DNA from: an uncultured Bacillota bacterium
Lineage (GTDB): Bacteria; Bacillota_I; Bacilli_A; RFN20; CAG-631
Assembly (NCBI GenBank): GCA_902491575.1
Contig: CABUID010000004.1
Coordinates: forward strand, 1-64,000
DNA: 64,000 bases
Reading direction: 5' to 3'
Shown: in pieces, positions 43,793 to 53,432 of the stretch
How the letters are laid out: each line of letters begins with the position of its first letter
Position numbering within the stretch: position 1 is the stretch's first letter
The notes under the pieces: generated by a model
The model's input: only the letters and a program-made list of their open reading frames with translations
What the model was told of the DNA's origin: nothing
Database searches by the model: none
Made by a program: the position numbers and the translations under genes

Positions 43793-44500
43793 TGATTTTT
43801 TGGATGGTTTCACTTTGACAATACGTGAACTATCCATTTTTTTCTTAATCAATACAATGGTAAAAATAAAGATGAGTAAGATACATAGTGTGATAGCAAT
43901 TCCAAGAATAGATTTATTATAAATATTGGCTCCCATCGATGTCCATATTATGATTCCAGGGATTCTAGATAAACAATATACAAACAAAGTTTTTCTGGCT
44001 TTTAAAGGAGTCAATCCTGCTCCATACATGATGACATCCTTAGGGACAAATGGTAAATTACAAAAAATAAATAAAGAAACAAACCCTGTATTCGATTCAA
44101 AAAAGGAAACCATTTTATCTATTTTTTCTTTTTTAATGAATTTATTGACAAAACTATATCCTAAAAAACGTGAAATATAAAAAGCGATTGTTGATCCTAA
44201 TACTACCCCAATAAAAGAAAGTATAGAGCCTAGTACAATATTAAATAAGAAGCCTCCTGTAGCATTAATGACATCTCCAGGTATAATGAAAATGACCACT
44301 TGAATAATTTGTAATAAAATAAATAAAACATAACTTAAAAATTGATTATCTCCTACAAACTGACGTACATTATCAAAAGTAACTTTTTCCTTAATATTTG
44401 GATAAAATACAATTCCACAAATAATAATAGAAATTAAAAAAAGTGCGAATATAATAAATTTAATAATATCACTTATTTTATATTTTTTCTTCATTTTCAC
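43787..44500 (-). CDS. TVP38/TMEM64-family membrane protein
   Basis: 237 residues with about six helices. PGDVINATGGFLFNIVLGSI, LGSTIAFYISRFLGY, and LPFVPKDVIMYGAGLTPLK plus YCLSRIPGIIIWTSMG are the conserved VTT (SNARE-associated) motifs. Such proteins act in lipid scrambling or undecaprenyl-phosphate recycling in bacteria (DedA-related). It runs opposite to rex. Confidence 0.88.
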   Translation of the reverse strand: MKMKKKYKISDIIKFIIFALFLISIIICGIVFYPNIKEKVTFDNVRQFVGDNQFLSYVLFILLQIIQVVIFIIPGDVINATGGFLFNIVLGSILSFIGVVLGSTIAFYISRFLGYSFVNKFIKKEKIDKMVSFFESNTGFVSLFIFCNLPFVPKDVIMYGAGLTPLKARKTLFVYCLSRIPGIIIWTSMGANIYNKSILGIAITLCILLIFIFTIVLIKKKMDSSRIVKVKPSKKSL

Positions 44501-44543
44501 ACCATCCTTTTATACAAGGTATGAAATAAAATAAAAGTTTATG

Positions 44544-44575
44544 TAAAAAAAAACTTCTTTCATAAAGAAGTCTTT
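44544..44575 (-). terminator. Terminator after ribU
   Basis: ACTTCTTT (44553-44560) pairs with AAAGAAGT (44564-44571), with a T run on the minus strand (44544-44552). Confidence 0.8.
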
Positions 44576-44579
44576 CGAT

Positions 44580-45260
44580 TTAAGCAAATTTTTTTAATAA
44601 AATCCAAATTACAATTAAAATAATTAATAAAACAATTCCAATTAAAGCCATAATGAGAGATGTTTTTTTATTCGTTCCACCACTCTTTTCAATTAAATGA
44701 ATGGCTCTTAATGCTGTAATAATTGGTTTATAAAGCAATAATACCAAAGCTACATTCACACCTATCTTTACTAAATTAAAAATGATAATATAAACTAAAT
44801 AGTTTTGAATTAATACATCTCTTGGAACATCCATATATAAAGGCGTAATAATGATATTCCATAATGTCATGACAATAATTGCAGATATAAACCCTGTAAG
44901 TAAAGCAATTAATGCACCTGAGAAACTTTTTTTCGTTTTGTAAATCAATGTTGCAGGAATTACAAAAGCGCACGTAGAAATAATGTTCATAATTAATCCA
45001 TAAAAGCCAGTGCTACTGATGGTAATCATTTCAATGAAGGATACGACAACAGAAATAATCAATGCTGCAATAGGTCCTAAAATAAAACCACCAATACAAA
45101 TAATAATATCCTTTGGATCATAAGTTAAAAAGGATACGCTTGGCACTATCGTTAAATGCAAAAAGTGCGCAACCATAGCTACTACATAGGCGATTGCTGC
45201 AAACATGGCAATCATCGACATTTTTTTTACTAATAAATTTTTTTTCATGTTTTTCTCCAA
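44580..45260 (-). CDS. Riboflavin ECF transporter S component RibU
   Basis: 226 residues with six hydrophobic helices. The start KMSMIAMFAAIAYVVAMVAH, DPKDIIICIGGFILGPIAAL and SFIEMITISSTGFYGLIMNI are typical of RibU. The end with KKTSLIMALIG and a last helix is a common extension. It imports riboflavin with the shared ECF module. The FMN riboswitch in its leader supports the substrate directly. Confidence 0.93.
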   Translation of the reverse strand: MEKNMKKNLLVKKMSMIAMFAAIAYVVAMVAHFLHLTIVPSVSFLTYDPKDIIICIGGFILGPIAALIISVVVSFIEMITISSTGFYGLIMNIISTCAFVIPATLIYKTKKSFSGALIALLTGFISAIIVMTLWNIIITPLYMDVPRDVLIQNYLVYIIIFNLVKIGVNVALVLLLYKPIITALRAIHLIEKSGGTNKKTSLIMALIGIVLLIILIVIWILLKKFA

Positions 45261-45291
45261 AAAAAAGTACCCGCGGGCTCCAAGGGTACTT
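45257..45291 (-). terminator. Riboswitch expression platform terminator
   Basis: On the minus strand AAGTACCC (45291-45284) pairs with GGGTACTT (45272-45265), followed by a T run (45264-45257). The hairpin ends just before the ribU ribosome site, so FMN binding should cause premature termination. Confidence 0.85.
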
Positions 45292-45309
45292 TAAAATTAA
45301 AAATTTTTG

Positions 45310-45414
45310 CTTCTTTCATCCAGACTTTACTGTCGGCACTAGAATTTCACTAGTTCATGCTAAATAGCTCGTGGGCTTTACCACCGGTTCGGAATTACAC
45401 CTGACCCTGAAGAC
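45310..45414 (-). promoter_or_regulatory. FMN riboswitch (RFN element)
   Basis: The minus strand contains the conserved blocks in order: GGTCAGGTGTAATTCC, ACCGGTGGTAAAGCCCACGA, and GCCGACAGTAAAGTCTGGAT, closed by CTTCA/GAAG ends. The variable arm ACTAGTGAAATTCTAGT is the P-stem in the middle. It controls ribU by termination. Confidence 0.93.
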
Positions 45415-45420
45415 ATTATT

Positions 45421-45448
45421 ATTATAAACCCTGTGAAAGAAAAAGCAA
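45421..45448 (-). promoter_or_regulatory. Promoter of the riboswitch-ribU transcript
   Basis: On the minus strand TTGCTT (45448-45443), 16 bp, TATAAT (45426-45421). Confidence 0.6.
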
Positions 45449-45515
45449 GAGTGCTATTTAATTTTATTGTGAAAATTTGTATAATACTCTTATAAAAAAG
45501 AAAGGACTGATATGA

Positions 45516-46850
45516 ATGAATTCCATTAATGATACGATTGTTGCATTATGCAGTGGTGCTATTAAATCTGCAATTAGTGTTATAAGGGTAAGTGGTAATG
45601 ATGCATTTGCAATTGTTGATTCATTCTTTACCAATAAAAAGAAACATGAACATCAACATGTCTATTACGGATATATTTTAGACCAAAACGAAATCATCGA
45701 TGAAGTAATGGTAGCATATTATTTTGGTCCTCATTCTTTTACAGCAGAAAACATGGTTGAAATATCTTGTCATGGCAATTTGTATATTGTTCAAAAAATT
45801 ATCGAACTTATCATTTCAAAAGGAGCTCGATTAGCAGAAAATGGTGAATTTACCAAAAGAGCTTTTTTATTTAACCGTATTGATTTAGTCAATGCTGAAG
45901 CAATTAATGATTTAATTAATGCTACTAGCCAACAGTCTGTTAAACTTGCTTTATCCGCTTTAAATGGAACTACCAGTCAATATGTTGAACAATTATCACA
46001 AAAATTATTAGATGTTTTATCATTAATTGAAGTGAATATTGATTATCCTGAATATGATGACGTGGAAGAACTTCGCCATGATAGTATTTTACCTTCTATC
46101 CAAGATTTTATTACTCAGTTGAATCAAGTGATTGAAGATACAAAAAAAGGACAAACCATCAAAGAGGGCATTAACACGGTGATTGTTGGCCGACCTAATG
46201 TAGGAAAATCCTCTTTATTAAATGCTATGCTTAAAGAAGACAAAGCTATTGTTACAAACATTGCTGGAACAACACGAGATATTGTAGAAGGTAAAATTAA
46301 CCTTAATGGAATAACGTTGAATCTTATTGATACTGCAGGTATTCATGAAACCAATGATATTATCGAACAAATTGGAATTAGTAAATCTTTGCAATCATTA
46401 GAAAAAGCTGCCTTAGTATTATGCGTTTTAGATGGTAGTGAAGAATTGACTGATGAAGATAAAAACATATTAGAAAGGACAAAAAATTATCCTCGGATTA
46501 TTCTTATTAATAAAGCCGATCAAAACGTTAAAATTCAATTGAAAGATGCCATTAGAATTTCTGCAATCAATAAAGATATTCAACAACTTGAGAAAAAAAT
46601 TAAAGAAATGTTTCAAGATTTAATTTATCAAAATGAACCTTTATTATTTAACGCTCGTCAATTAGGATTATTAAATAAAGCAAAACAACATTTATTAGAT
46701 GCCAAAAACCAAGCTGAACAAGGTCAAGTTATTGATATTATTTCCATTGATTTAAAACTCGCTTATACATGTATTAATGAAATATTAGGAAGGAATAACT
46801 CAGAAGACTTATTGAATAATATTTTTTCTAAGTTTTGTTTAGGTAAATAA
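45516..46850 (+). CDS. tRNA modification GTPase MnmE
   Basis: 444 residues. N-terminal tetrahydrofolate-binding domain (about 1-120), helical domain, and an inserted G domain with GRPNVGKSSLLNAML (225-239), DTAGIHE and NKAD. It ends FSKFCLGK with the conserved Cys441. With MnmG it makes the cmnm5 modification of wobble uridine. It begins the tatD-rnmV-ksgA cluster. The ATG at 45516 follows AAAGGA. Confidence 0.97.
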   Translation: MNSINDTIVALCSGAIKSAISVIRVSGNDAFAIVDSFFTNKKKHEHQHVYYGYILDQNEIIDEVMVAYYFGPHSFTAENMVEISCHGNLYIVQKIIELIISKGARLAENGEFTKRAFLFNRIDLVNAEAINDLINATSQQSVKLALSALNGTTSQYVEQLSQKLLDVLSLIEVNIDYPEYDDVEELRHDSILPSIQDFITQLNQVIEDTKKGQTIKEGINTVIVGRPNVGKSSLLNAMLKEDKAIVTNIAGTTRDIVEGKINLNGITLNLIDTAGIHETNDIIEQIGISKSLQSLEKAALVLCVLDGSEELTDEDKNILERTKNYPRIILINKADQNVKIQLKDAIRISAINKDIQQLEKKIKEMFQDLIYQNEPLLFNARQLGLLNKAKQHLLDAKNQAEQGQVIDIISIDLKLAYTCINEILGRNNSEDLLNNIFSKFCLGK

Positions 46851-46851
46851 T

Positions 46852-47607
46852 ATGATTTTTAACACTCACTCCCATATTAATGACAAAAATAGTGAAATTC
46901 CTCTTTTAATTCAAGAATGTTTGGAAAAACAAGTTAATAAAATAGCTGCCGTTGGTTATGATTATATATCTTCTTTAAAAGCGATTGAGATCGCCAAAAA
47001 GTATCATAATATTTATGCTATATGTGGTTTACAGCCTGAAGAAATTCAAAACTTTAATGGTGATTTTAGTCTTTTTAACAATTTATTTAATGACCCTTAT
47101 TGTATAGGAATAGGTGAAATAGGTCTTGATTATTATTATGGAAAAAACAATAAAGAACTGCAAATAAAGTATTTTGAAGAGCAATTAAAATTAGCTACAC
47201 ATTATCCTAAACCCGTTATGATTCATTGTAGAGAAGCTCATGAAGATACTTTCAATCTATTAAGCAAATATGCAGATTACCTCGATGGTATTATTTTACA
47301 TTGTTATACAGGTAGTGTTGAAATGATGGAAAGATATTTAAGTCTTAATGCTTATATTTCTATTTCAGGAATTGTTACATTTAAAAATGCTAAAACTATA
47401 AAAGAAGTCGTAATGAAATGTCCTTTAGAAAAATTGTTGGTTGAAACAGATGATCCTTACTTAACACCTGTACCTTTTAGAGGGCAAGAAAATCATCCAG
47501 CTTATGTGTATTATGTAGTGGAAGAAATTGCAAAAATAAAAAATCTATCTTTTAACGAAATAGCACAAATCACTTATAATAATGCTAAGAAGGTGTTTCA
47601 CTTATGA
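46852..47607 (+). CDS. TatD-family metal-dependent DNase
   Basis: 251 residues. NTHSHIND supplies the HxH metal site, GEIGLDYYY, MIHCREAHEDT, and ILHCYTGSVE add ligands, and VETDDPYLTPVP ends the barrel. TatD proteins are 3'-5' exonucleases in DNA repair or turnover. The stop overlaps the rnmV start (ATGA), so translation is coupled. Confidence 0.95.
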   Translation: MIFNTHSHINDKNSEIPLLIQECLEKQVNKIAAVGYDYISSLKAIEIAKKYHNIYAICGLQPEEIQNFNGDFSLFNNLFNDPYCIGIGEIGLDYYYGKNNKELQIKYFEEQLKLATHYPKPVMIHCREAHEDTFNLLSKYADYLDGIILHCYTGSVEMMERYLSLNAYISISGIVTFKNAKTIKEVVMKCPLEKLLVETDDPYLTPVPFRGQENHPAYVYYVVEEIAKIKNLSFNEIAQITYNNAKKVFHL

Positions 47608-48134
47608 AAAAAATAAATGAAATCATCATTGTAGAAGGAAAATCTGATAAGCAATTTTTAGAAACCTTTTTAAATGCCGATATTTTAACTTGCAATGGTT
47701 CTGCCATTGATGGCTTTGAAAAAGAATATCTTATTGAACTTGCTTACAAAAGAGGAGTTATTATCTTAACAGATCCAGATTATCCAGGAGAAAAAATACG
47801 AAAAGAAATATCCTCTTATCTTCCTATTTGTACACATGCTTTTGTTCGAAAAGAATATGCCATTAAAAATCACAAAGTAGGAGTGGCAGAAGCCACAAAA
47901 GAAGAAGTTTTACATGCTTTAGAAAATAAAGTGACTTTTAATAAAAATTTAATGGGGAATCTAACAGAAACAGATTTATTTTTGTGTCATCTTTCTGGCC
48001 CTCATAGTCGCGACAATAAAGATAAAATTATTCAACATTATCATTTGGGTTTTTGTAATAGTAAAACATTATTGAAAAGACTTAATTTATTAAACGTTTC
48101 AAAAGAAGAATTGGAGAAAATTATTCATGATTAG
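47604..48134 (+). CDS. Ribonuclease M5
   Basis: 176 residues with an N-terminal Toprim domain: IIVEGKSDKQFLETF holds the catalytic Glu, ILTDPDYPGEKIR is the DxD. The C-terminal RNA-binding part has GPHSRDNKDKIIQ. It matures 5S rRNA. Overlaps both neighbours by 4-8 nt. Confidence 0.95.
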   Translation: MKKINEIIIVEGKSDKQFLETFLNADILTCNGSAIDGFEKEYLIELAYKRGVIILTDPDYPGEKIRKEISSYLPICTHAFVRKEYAIKNHKVGVAEATKEEVLHALENKVTFNKNLMGNLTETDLFLCHLSGPHSRDNKDKIIQHYHLGFCNSKTLLKRLNLLNVSKEELEKIIHD

Positions 48135-48978
48135 CAGTAAAAAATATGTTGATGAGACCTTAAAATATTATCATTTAAACGCAAATAAATCGCTAGGTCA
48201 AAATTTTTTAGTAGAAGAAAATATTGCTAAAGAAATTGTAGATAGTGCAAACATCACCTCTTCTTTTTGCGTTATCGAAATTGGACCCGGTCTTGGTGCT
48301 TTAACTGAATTCTGTATAGAAAAAGCAGGTTTGGTTTGGGCTTTTGAAATAGACGAAAATATGGTTAAAATACTAAATGAAACTTTTAAAAATTTTCAAA
48401 ACATACAAATTTTCCATAAAGATTTTTTAAAAGTAGATATCATTCAACTTGTTAAAAGTATTCAATTAAAAGGATTTCAAGATATTATTATATTATCCAA
48501 TCTACCCTATTATATAACGAGTAAACTTTTAAACAAAATTTTAATTCATGACATGCCTATTTTTACTCTTATTACGATGATGCAAAAAGAAGTTGGACAG
48601 AAAATTTTAAAACCACAAAAAAAAGATTTCAATGTCTTATCGGTAATCTTAGACTATCAATATCAAGTTTCTATCGTCAAATATGTTGGAAAGAATTCTT
48701 ATTTACCTCGTCCAGAAATCGATTCTATTGTTTTAAAGTTTGAAAAAATCATGCCAAGATATAATGTTCCTTTTCAAACTTTATTACAAGTAGCAGATAC
48801 TTTATTTACCTATCGCAGAAAAACAATATATAACAATTTAAAAGCATTATTTAAAAATAATGATGAATTAACAAATTGCTTAAATCATTTCAATTTATCC
48901 CCTAATATGCATGTTGAACAATTAACTACTCAACAAATCGTGCAACTTGCAAATTACTTATCTAATCACTTTGCCTAA
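48127..48978 (+). CDS. 16S rRNA dimethyladenosine transferase KsgA/RsmA
   Basis: 283 residues. LGQNFLVEENIAKEIV is the N-terminal signature, VIEIGPGLGALTEF is the SAM-binding loop, and LSNLPYYITSKLLNK is the catalytic motif. The C-terminal helical domain is present. It dimethylates two adjacent adenosines near the 3' end of 16S rRNA. Same order as in Bacillus: tatD-rnmV-ksgA-yabG. Confidence 0.97.
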   Translation: MISSKKYVDETLKYYHLNANKSLGQNFLVEENIAKEIVDSANITSSFCVIEIGPGLGALTEFCIEKAGLVWAFEIDENMVKILNETFKNFQNIQIFHKDFLKVDIIQLVKSIQLKGFQDIIILSNLPYYITSKLLNKILIHDMPIFTLITMMQKEVGQKILKPQKKDFNVLSVILDYQYQVSIVKYVGKNSYLPRPEIDSIVLKFEKIMPRYNVPFQTLLQVADTLFTYRRKTIYNNLKALFKNNDELTNCLNHFNLSPNMHVEQLTTQQIVQLANYLSNHFA

Positions 48979-49023
48979 ACCTTCATTTTCATGAATCATA
49001 TCTTATATTAGGGGTGAGTGAAA

Positions 49024-49752
49024 ATGACTTTTGATATCAATGATTTGGTAACAAGAAAATCACATCATCATGATATTATTTTCCAAATAAAATCGATCAC
49101 AGGAGATTATGTTATTTTACAAGGATATAATGTTCGTCTTTGTGCCGATTGCTTTCTACAAGATTTAAAAAAGGTAGAAGCCACAAGAGATATAGGTGAT
49201 TGGATGGATTTACCCATAGAAAAAGGAAATTACCTCAATGGAAAAATTCTACATTTAGATAGTGATATTGATTATTTAAAAAGAAGCATGAAACTTTATG
49301 AACACTATAATGTCCCTGCAGTAGGTTATAAGTTAGTTGAAAGAGAAATGCCTTTAAAAATTAAAGAATTACTTATCGAACATCATCCCGACATTCTTAT
49401 TGTAACAGGCCATGATGCTATCGATAAAAATGGAAATAGTATTAACACTTCTTACTTTGTTGAATGTGTAAAAGAAGCTAGAAAATATCAGCCATCCAAA
49501 GATGCATTATGCATTATTGCTGGAGCTTGTTACTCGTCTTTTAAAGATTTAATATACGAAGGAAGTAACATTTCAAGTTCACCTGGGAAAGTGAGCATAA
49601 ATGTTTTAGATCCGTCAAAAGTGGCTATTATGGTCGCTACAACCCCAGTCATTGAATATGTAGACATTCCAAAAGTAATTGATTTAACATCCAATAAAAG
49701 TAAAGGTATGGGTGGTATTGATACCAAAGGAGTTGCAAGAAAAATATATTGA
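49024..49752 (+). CDS. YabG-type sporulation peptidase
   Basis: 242 residues. The start NDLVTRKSHHHDIIFQIK is typical of YabG, followed by LQGYNVRLCADCFLQDL, VTGHDAIDKNG, and SPGKVSINVLDPSKVAI. YabG is a spore-coat-processing protease (peptidase family U57). The ATG at 49024 follows AGGGGTGA; GTG 49018 is less likely. It sits behind ksgA as in Bacillus, but veg and sspF do not follow, and ispE lies in the opposite direction. This hints at sporulation ancestry. Confidence 0.85.
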   Translation: MTFDINDLVTRKSHHHDIIFQIKSITGDYVILQGYNVRLCADCFLQDLKKVEATRDIGDWMDLPIEKGNYLNGKILHLDSDIDYLKRSMKLYEHYNVPAVGYKLVEREMPLKIKELLIEHHPDILIVTGHDAIDKNGNSINTSYFVECVKEARKYQPSKDALCIIAGACYSSFKDLIYEGSNISSSPGKVSINVLDPSKVAIMVATTPVIEYVDIPKVIDLTSNKSKGMGGIDTKGVARKIY

Positions 49753-49777
49753 TTAAATCATAACATCAATATATTTT

Positions 49778-50632
49778 TTATTTGCGGATAGAGTATACCT
49801 CACATAATTCATAATTTTCTTTTTTAAATACTTTTTTGGCCGTTTTATATGGAAATTTTTCTTTTGATAAAGCGAAACAGGTTGAACCAGATCCAGTCAA
49901 AGATACAATTTCAAATCCACAAGTTCTTAAACGATTGATAATATCTTCTATTTCATTATTTATCTTACATGCACTAATTAATAATGAATTATCGACATGT
50001 TTAGCAAGTAAAGGATAATTATTTTGCTTTAAAGCAAATTCTACTTTATTTAGATTAGGATGAATAAGGTTTTTATAATCTAATTGTTCATATACTTTTT
50101 TGGTTTCACAACCACTTTTAGGTTTTATGACAAGTATTTTTCCTTTTAATTTGGATTCAATAGGAATAACTTGTTCTCCTTTTCCTTTCACACGGCAGGG
50201 CGTTGATAATAACATATAGGGACCATCTGAAGTAATGGACTCTAAAAATCTCATTTTTTGTAAAACCGTCATCTTCGTTTTAAAGAACTTATCCAATAAA
50301 TCAAGCATGGCGGCTGCATTTCCAGATCCACCAGCCATACCCGACTGAACAGGAATACATTTTTTAATTTGAATATGACATGAAAATTGTAAATTAAAAA
50401 TTCTTTTATATTTTTCTATGACTTTGTAAACTAAGTTTTGCTGATCAAGTGGGACTTGAGGATGATTGCATTCAATGATTATTTCGTTTCCATCTTTTTT
50501 AAAATTTGCCTTTACTTCATCTTTTAATTGAATCGTTATATTTACCATATCCAAATCATGTAAATTCTGTGGCTTCGATTTATTGACAATATTTAAAGCG
50601 ATATTAATTTTGGCATAATTATATTTTTTCAT
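49778..50632 (-). CDS. 4-diphosphocytidyl-2-C-methyl-D-erythritol kinase IspE
   Basis: 284 residues, GHMP kinase. NYAKINIALNIVNKSKP, then the phosphate loop PVQSGMAGGSGNAAAML and the C-terminal VSLTGSGSTCFAL. It works in the MEP isoprenoid route. It is convergent with yabG rather than downstream of it as in Bacillus, so a local inversion is likely. Confidence 0.93.
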   Translation of the reverse strand: MKKYNYAKINIALNIVNKSKPQNLHDLDMVNITIQLKDEVKANFKKDGNEIIIECNHPQVPLDQQNLVYKVIEKYKRIFNLQFSCHIQIKKCIPVQSGMAGGSGNAAAMLDLLDKFFKTKMTVLQKMRFLESITSDGPYMLLSTPCRVKGKGEQVIPIESKLKGKILVIKPKSGCETKKVYEQLDYKNLIHPNLNKVEFALKQNNYPLLAKHVDNSLLISACKINNEIEDIINRLRTCGFEIVSLTGSGSTCFALSKEKFPYKTAKKVFKKENYELCEVYSIRK

Positions 50633-50752
50633 GAAATTCCTCCATTTTATTAAAAGTTTTTTTTATGACTATCTATAATTTTATTATATCATTGTTTTAA
50701 ATTATTAAAATATATGATAAAATATTTTTTGAGTTTTAAAAGGAATTTAACT

Positions 50753-51319
50753 ATGAGGGATGAATCCATTTTATTTTATTCAATTGTCATGATACTTGTT
50801 TTTCTATATAGAATATTTTTAAGTATTCTTTTTTTAACAAAAAAGAAATATTTACTAGACGAAAAATATTATATAATGGTTTTTTATTGTTCTTTAGTTT
50901 CTATCATCGTTTTGTTTACGAATTCTTTAATAGCCGGATTTATTTTAATAGCAATTTTACCTATTATTTTAATACTTTATGTTTCATTAGCCCCTTCAAG
51001 AATTTACTGGATTATTAACGGATGGGAAATTACTGAATCGACCTTTATTAATCAATTAATGAAAGAGGAAGAGGTTTATCAAAATTCTGCTTTTCGTATT
51101 CAACATTTTAAAATGTATCGAAAAACAAAGGAAAAAAGAACGAAAATTGAATTTTTAAAACTAAAGTATGAAGAAAAAGAAAAACTTTTAAAATTTATAA
51201 CAAATATTTGTCAGAAAAATGTAAAAAAAGCAAATAAACATGAATGGCTAACCATCTTGCTTAATTTTTTACTTATCTTAATGTTATTATCTTTTATTAT
51301 TTTCGCTTTATTTACCTAA
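50753..51319 (+). CDS. Membrane protein of unknown function
   Basis: About 188 residues from ATG 50753 (AAAAGGAA upstream; ATG 50714 is possible). Two N-terminal helices (about 5-25 and 40-75), a cytoplasmic part with KMYRKTKEKRTKIEFLKLKY, and a C-terminal helix (WLTILLNFLLILMLLSFIIF). The layout is like YcxB-type sequences (helices plus a soluble domain), but I cannot assign it. Confidence 0.6.
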   Translation: MRDESILFYSIVMILVFLYRIFLSILFLTKKKYLLDEKYYIMVFYCSLVSIIVLFTNSLIAGFILIAILPIILILYVSLAPSRIYWIINGWEITESTFINQLMKEEEVYQNSAFRIQHFKMYRKTKEKRTKIEFLKLKYEEKEKLLKFITNICQKNVKKANKHEWLTILLNFLLILMLLSFIIFALFT

Positions 51320-51408
51320 TTTCATTTATAAAAGAATATTCTTTTATAATTATTTTTAAGATATGTTATAATAAATGCATAAATATAAATTGAAAAGGAC
51401 GTGATTGG

Positions 51409-53418
51409 ATGTTCAAAAGACTCAAAAAAGATAGAAGCAATCTATTATTGATATTTTTCTTAGAATTCATCATAGCAATTGGAATGATCTTAGTAGCATT
51501 CTTCTTGGATAATGTTGAATTCATCCATCATTATTCACTTTATATTTTATTAGGTTATTTTTTGTTAATTAATTTTATTAACATTTTTTCGATTAGTAAA
51601 TTTTTAAATAAAACAGAAAAATATTTAAATCGAACAGATATTACTATCGCTTCTATATTTGGAAATGAAGTCAGTCCTGTTTTTGAATTTGGAGATATTG
51701 TCATTTTAGTTTATAACGAAATGGATGAAGTCATTTGGGTTTCACAGACTACATTAATCAAAAAAGATGATATATTAGGACAAAAAGTTTATGATTTAAT
51801 TCCTAATTTTGATAATTTAGCCATTATGGAAAATTCTCAAGATATCTTTACGAGTATCGGTGGAAAAACTTTCCAACTTGAAATTAATATCGGGCTAAAA
51901 GTTATTTATATGAAAGATGTTTCTGCTCAAGTTATTCAAAATGCTAAAATAGAAGCAGAACGTCCTTTTATTGGACATGTCGTTATTGATAATTATCAAG
52001 ATGTTATTATTTCTTTAGGAGAAGCTGATTTCGTTTTATATGCTACTGAAGTCAAAGAAGCTATCATGAATTGGGCAAAAAAATATAATTTATTTATTCG
52101 TTCTTATGGTAATGATTCTTTTTTAATCATTGGCGAAGAATCAAACTATCAAACCATTTTAAAAGATAATTTTTCCATTATAGAAGAAATTCGTACTACA
52201 GCCAGTAAAAATGATAATCCATTAACGATTTCTATTGGTATTGGGAAAGGAAATACAACGAGTATTTTAAGAACCAGTGAATTATCTTACATGGCTTTAA
52301 ATATGGCATTATCTCGTGGTGGTGACCAAGTCGTTGTAAACGTTTTTGGCAAACCTTTAGAGTATTATGGTGCGAAAAATGAAGTAAAACAGACACGATC
52401 ACATGTAAGAGGAAGAGTTTTAGCCACTTCATTAGCTAATTTAATCAAAACGAGCAAAGGTGTCATTATCATGGGTCATAAAAACATGGATTTTGATGCA
52501 CTTGGAGCTTCAATGGGTGTTTGGGCTATTTGTAAATCCTTGAAAGCAAAAGCAAGTTTTGTTTATGAAGATGATTTAGTGGAATTTCAAACCAAAAGAG
52601 CCTTTCGACAAGTTTTTTCAAATAGTGAAATTAATGAAATGACCATTACACCAGCAAGAGCATTGCAATCTGTTACGGATCAAACTTTAGTCGTTGTAGT
52701 GGATACTCACCGGCCAGAATCAACTATGCAACCTAAAATTATTGATAAATGTAAAGATATTTGTGTTATTGACCATCATCGAAAAGGAGATTCTTTCATT
52801 CATGATCCAGTATTTCAATATCATGAACCACAATCAAGTTCTGCATCTGAACTTGTAACTGAACTTATTTTTTACCAGTCAAACAAAGTAAATATTAGTG
52901 AAAATGTAGCTAATTTTTTACTTTCAGGAATTTGTTTGGATACAAAATTTTTTAAATCTGGAGCAAGTGGAAAGACTTTTGAAATGGCAATGGTCTTAAA
53001 AAATTATCAAGCAAGTGTCGAATCGGTCAGTGAATTCTTCAAAGAAGAATACGAGGAAATGAAACTGATTAGTAGTATTGTAAATACTTCTAAAGCTCTT
53101 TCACCAGGTATATATATGGCAAAAGGAGAAGATGAAGACATTATTACGCGTACAGTTCTTTCTAAAGTAGCAGAAGAAATTTTGTCAACCATTGGTGTTC
53201 AAGCTGTTTTTGTCATTGGTCGCACCAATAATAATGAAGTTTCTATTAGTGCCCGTTCACTTTCCGATTTTAATGTTCAAATTATTATGGAATCTTTAGG
53301 CGGTGGTGGACATTTTTCAAAAGCTGCTACTCAAATACAAAATTCAAATGTGAATCAAGTTAGTGATTTGTTAGAAGAAAAAGTAAAAGTATTCTTAAGA
53401 GATGGCGGTCGTTTATAA
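51409..53418 (+). CDS. Cyclic-di-AMP phosphodiesterase GdpP
   Basis: 669 residues. Two N-terminal membrane helices (about 12-31 and 37-58), a PAS-like domain (about 85-150), a degenerate GGDEF domain (FIRSYGNDSFLIIGEE), then the DHH domain with MGHKNMDFDALGA, VVVDTHRPEST and VIDHHRKGD, and DHHA1 ending GGGGHFSKAA. It hydrolyses c-di-AMP to pApA. It leads the conserved gdpP-rplI-dnaB order of Bacilli, 14 nt before rplI. Confidence 0.96.
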   Translation: MFKRLKKDRSNLLLIFFLEFIIAIGMILVAFFLDNVEFIHHYSLYILLGYFLLINFINIFSISKFLNKTEKYLNRTDITIASIFGNEVSPVFEFGDIVILVYNEMDEVIWVSQTTLIKKDDILGQKVYDLIPNFDNLAIMENSQDIFTSIGGKTFQLEINIGLKVIYMKDVSAQVIQNAKIEAERPFIGHVVIDNYQDVIISLGEADFVLYATEVKEAIMNWAKKYNLFIRSYGNDSFLIIGEESNYQTILKDNFSIIEEIRTTASKNDNPLTISIGIGKGNTTSILRTSELSYMALNMALSRGGDQVVVNVFGKPLEYYGAKNEVKQTRSHVRGRVLATSLANLIKTSKGVIIMGHKNMDFDALGASMGVWAICKSLKAKASFVYEDDLVEFQTKRAFRQVFSNSEINEMTITPARALQSVTDQTLVVVVDTHRPESTMQPKIIDKCKDICVIDHHRKGDSFIHDPVFQYHEPQSSSASELVTELIFYQSNKVNISENVANFLLSGICLDTKFFKSGASGKTFEMAMVLKNYQASVESVSEFFKEEYEEMKLISSIVNTSKALSPGIYMAKGEDEDIITRTVLSKVAEEILSTIGVQAVFVIGRTNNNEVSISARSLSDFNVQIIMESLGGGGHFSKAATQIQNSNVNQVSDLLEEKVKVFLRDGGRL

Positions 53419-53432
53419 AAGGAGATGAAAAT

